64,000 bases of DNA from Onchidella celtica. Its lineage: Eukaryota > Mollusca > Gastropoda > Systellommatophora > Onchidiidae. Both the position numbers and the translations under genes were made by a program. Below, in pieces: positions 62,361 through 64,000 of the stretch (within the stretch, counting starts at the first letter, position 1; every line of letters begins with the position of its first letter). The stretch spans positions 30,707,091-30,771,090 of the forward strand of contig OZ007569.1 of the NCBI GenBank assembly GCA_963931925.1. Reading direction: 5' to 3'. The notes beneath the pieces are model-generated. The model saw nothing but the letters and a program-made list of their open reading frames with translations. It made no database searches and was not told the DNA's origin.

Positions 62361-63725
62361 TTATAATAATAATAATAATAGTTCGTCCATCAGGTATGAT
62401 GATGACCTTAACAACACCAGAGGAATAAAGAACAGAAATTGTTGAGAATTTCAACACATGGACAATAAAGAGAACTAAAGGACACAGAGGACAGAATGGA
62501 AAGACTGTTCTTTCATGACTTATGGCTTCTCATGTGACTGATAAGTCCTATTTGTGCCCTGCAGACCCTTCCGCATAAATGACAAGAGTGCTCCGTTGGT
62601 CCAGTACCACTGGGCCTTTTCTTGCGCCGTTCTCTTTTTTTGATAGCCTGCTGGACTCTGTCAGCTTCCCATGCTTTGCTGCCTCTGGTAAGGGCCGCCC
62701 TCCAATTTGCACGATCAAGCGAGAGCTTTTCCCACTCACTCACATCAATGGCAAAGGCCTTCAGTGATTGCTTGAGAATGTCTTTGTAACGTCTCTTTGG
62801 GGCCCCAACATTCCTCGTTCCATTGGAGAGCTCAGAGAAGAAGATTTGCTTAGGGAGTCTGGAGTCGGGCATTCTGACAACATGTCCTGCCCAACGTAGC
62901 TGAATTTTTTTCAGGTGGCAGAAGATGCTCAATTCCTTGGCACGATTGAGGACCTCAGTGTCTGGAATTTTATCCTGCCATTTGGTCCTTAGGATCTTTC
63001 TAACGCAGGCCAGATGAAAGTGATTTAGCTTTCTGGCATGCGATTGGTACACTGTCCAGGTTTCAGCCCCATAGAGTAGGGTGGGAAGGACCACAGCATT
63101 GTACACTTTCAGCTTAGTGTCTGTGCGAATGCCGGCAACATCCCATACTCTCTTTCGAAGCCTGCCAAATGCAGAGCTGGCTTTGCTGATTCTTGAGAGA
63201 ATTTCAGTATCAACACGAGCCGCGGAAGACAGTGTACTGCCAAGATAGGTGAAGTTCTCCGACACCTTCAGAAGACTGTCATGGACTTTGATATTTGGGG
63301 TCACAGGATAATTGTCGTCTGGAGTAGGCTGATGGAGCACTTCCGTCTTCTTTGTGCTTATTGTGAGGCCAAAGTTGTCACAGGCACTAGAGAACTTATC
63401 AACACAGTTTTGCATGCTATCCTCATCGTGTGCCAGAAGTGCACAATCATCAGCAAATAGTAGGTCACAGACTTGAGTACTTTTGGTTTTGGTTTTTGCC
63501 TGAAGTCTCCTGAGGTTGAATAGACTGCCATCAGTTCGGTACTTGATGCTTACCCCTTGAGGAGGAGAGCTAAAGGCTTCTTGTAGCATTGCAGAGAACA
63601 TGATGCTGAACAGAGTTGGGGCTAAGACACAACCCTGTTTTACCCCATTTGTGACAGCAAAGGGCTCTGAAACACTGCCGTTGCTTTTGACTGCAGCTTG
63701 CATGCCATCATGAAACTGGCGCCTT
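62361..63725 (-). mobile_element. 5'-truncated LINE (AP-endonuclease type), minus strand
   Basis: Reverse transcriptase C-terminal half plus a 3' UTR ending in an (ATT)n tail (plus strand 62361-62382). The coding part begins abruptly inside the RT near 63725. Orientation is the same as the ankyrin gene. Group is not assigned beyond the style of LINEs with a C-terminal C2H2 finger. Confidence 0.82.
62513..63725 (-). pseudogene. LINE reverse transcriptase fragment with C-terminal C2H2 finger
   Basis: Open for about 400 codons. RT motif B VTNGVKQGCVLAPTLFSIMF, motif C DLLFADDCALLAHDE, then LTISTKKTEV and YLGSTLSS. The thumb has LLYGAETWTVYQSH and LRWAGHVVRM, followed by GAPKRRYKD. The end CHLCGRVCRAQIGLISHMRSH is a canonical C-x2-C-x12-H-x3-H zinc finger. 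RT motif A and the endonuclease are lost by 5' truncation. No stop or frameshift, so relatively recent. Confidence 0.86.
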
Positions 63726-64000
63726 AGTAACTGATAAATTAACACTCAGTAACGGAAATAGCTATACTGTGTGGATAAACCAGGGCCAGATAAATAATCT
63801 CTCTGGAATAAACGGTGACACCTTCATAGCAGACCTGCTAACTAAATGGCCAATTCAATGAGGGAGACCTCTGTGTGCAAAGGAACCCATGCCCTGAGAA
63901 GGCAAACTAAAACTATCGGTCATGATTTTCACAGAAAGGAGAATACACATATGCTTTACAGATCCCATGCGGCAGCCTATATTTTTTAGGTCAACGTGCA
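63726..64000. other. No gene recognised at the right edge
   Basis: Unique sequence beyond the LINE breakpoint; no ankyrin exon or promoter visible. Confidence 0.5.

Overview
This is animal nuclear DNA. It is AT-rich, its genes are split by GT-AG introns, and it is crowded with decayed transposable elements and very long microsatellites. Nothing bacterial, viral or organellar is visible. Mixed CR1/L2-type, RTE/I-type and R2-type (restriction-like endonuclease) LINEs, a tRNA-derived SINE, many MITEs and an ARSI/ARSJ-like sulfatase suggest a non-vertebrate bilaterian, probably marine (mollusc or similar). I cannot name a species.

Three host genes can be supported. (1) A single-exon secreted arylsulfatase lies on + at 3325-4902, with an intact formylglycine motif and an unusual Arg/Lys-rich insertion. 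(2) A three-exon Rho/Cdc42-like small GTPase lies on + at 33390-35482; it lacks a C-terminal prenylation box. (3) A large ankyrin-repeat gene runs on - from 59526 down to 41872. I could join ten exons with matching phase, giving 968 residues: two ankyrin-rich exons, one 1.5-kb disordered Lys/Ser/Glu-rich exon, then short charged exons to a stop and a close AATAAA. Its 5' end is not identified and probably lies beyond the right edge.

Layout. 1-1490: no gene seen. 1491-3037: 5'-truncated CR1/L2-like LINE. 3325-4902: sulfatase, followed by a 43-bp tandem repeat. 6942-11003: a (TATG)n-rich block holding two distinct, 5'-truncated R2-type LINE copies head to tail, each bounded by TATG repeats; the second has its reverse transcriptase broken by a 92-bp insertion found again, identical, at 22704-22795. 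11004-20640: SINE, several foldback elements and MITEs (one with another nested in it behind a perfect 8-bp duplication), TC, TATC and GATA arrays, and a long inverted repeat of a tRNA-like sequence. 20640-33060: mostly unique AT-rich DNA with dispersed repeat families and a LINE tail. 33061-36253: Rho-like gene. 36254-41809: intergenic with MITEs and a GA array. 41810-59526: ankyrin gene, with MITEs in its introns. 62361-63725: 5'-truncated LINE reverse transcriptase with a C2H2 finger, on -.

The three host genes show no sign of acting together. The strongest candidate for something undescribed is the pair of R2-type LINEs in TATG repeats: two clearly different lineages share the same microsatellite context, as expected for an element family that targets (TATG)n.
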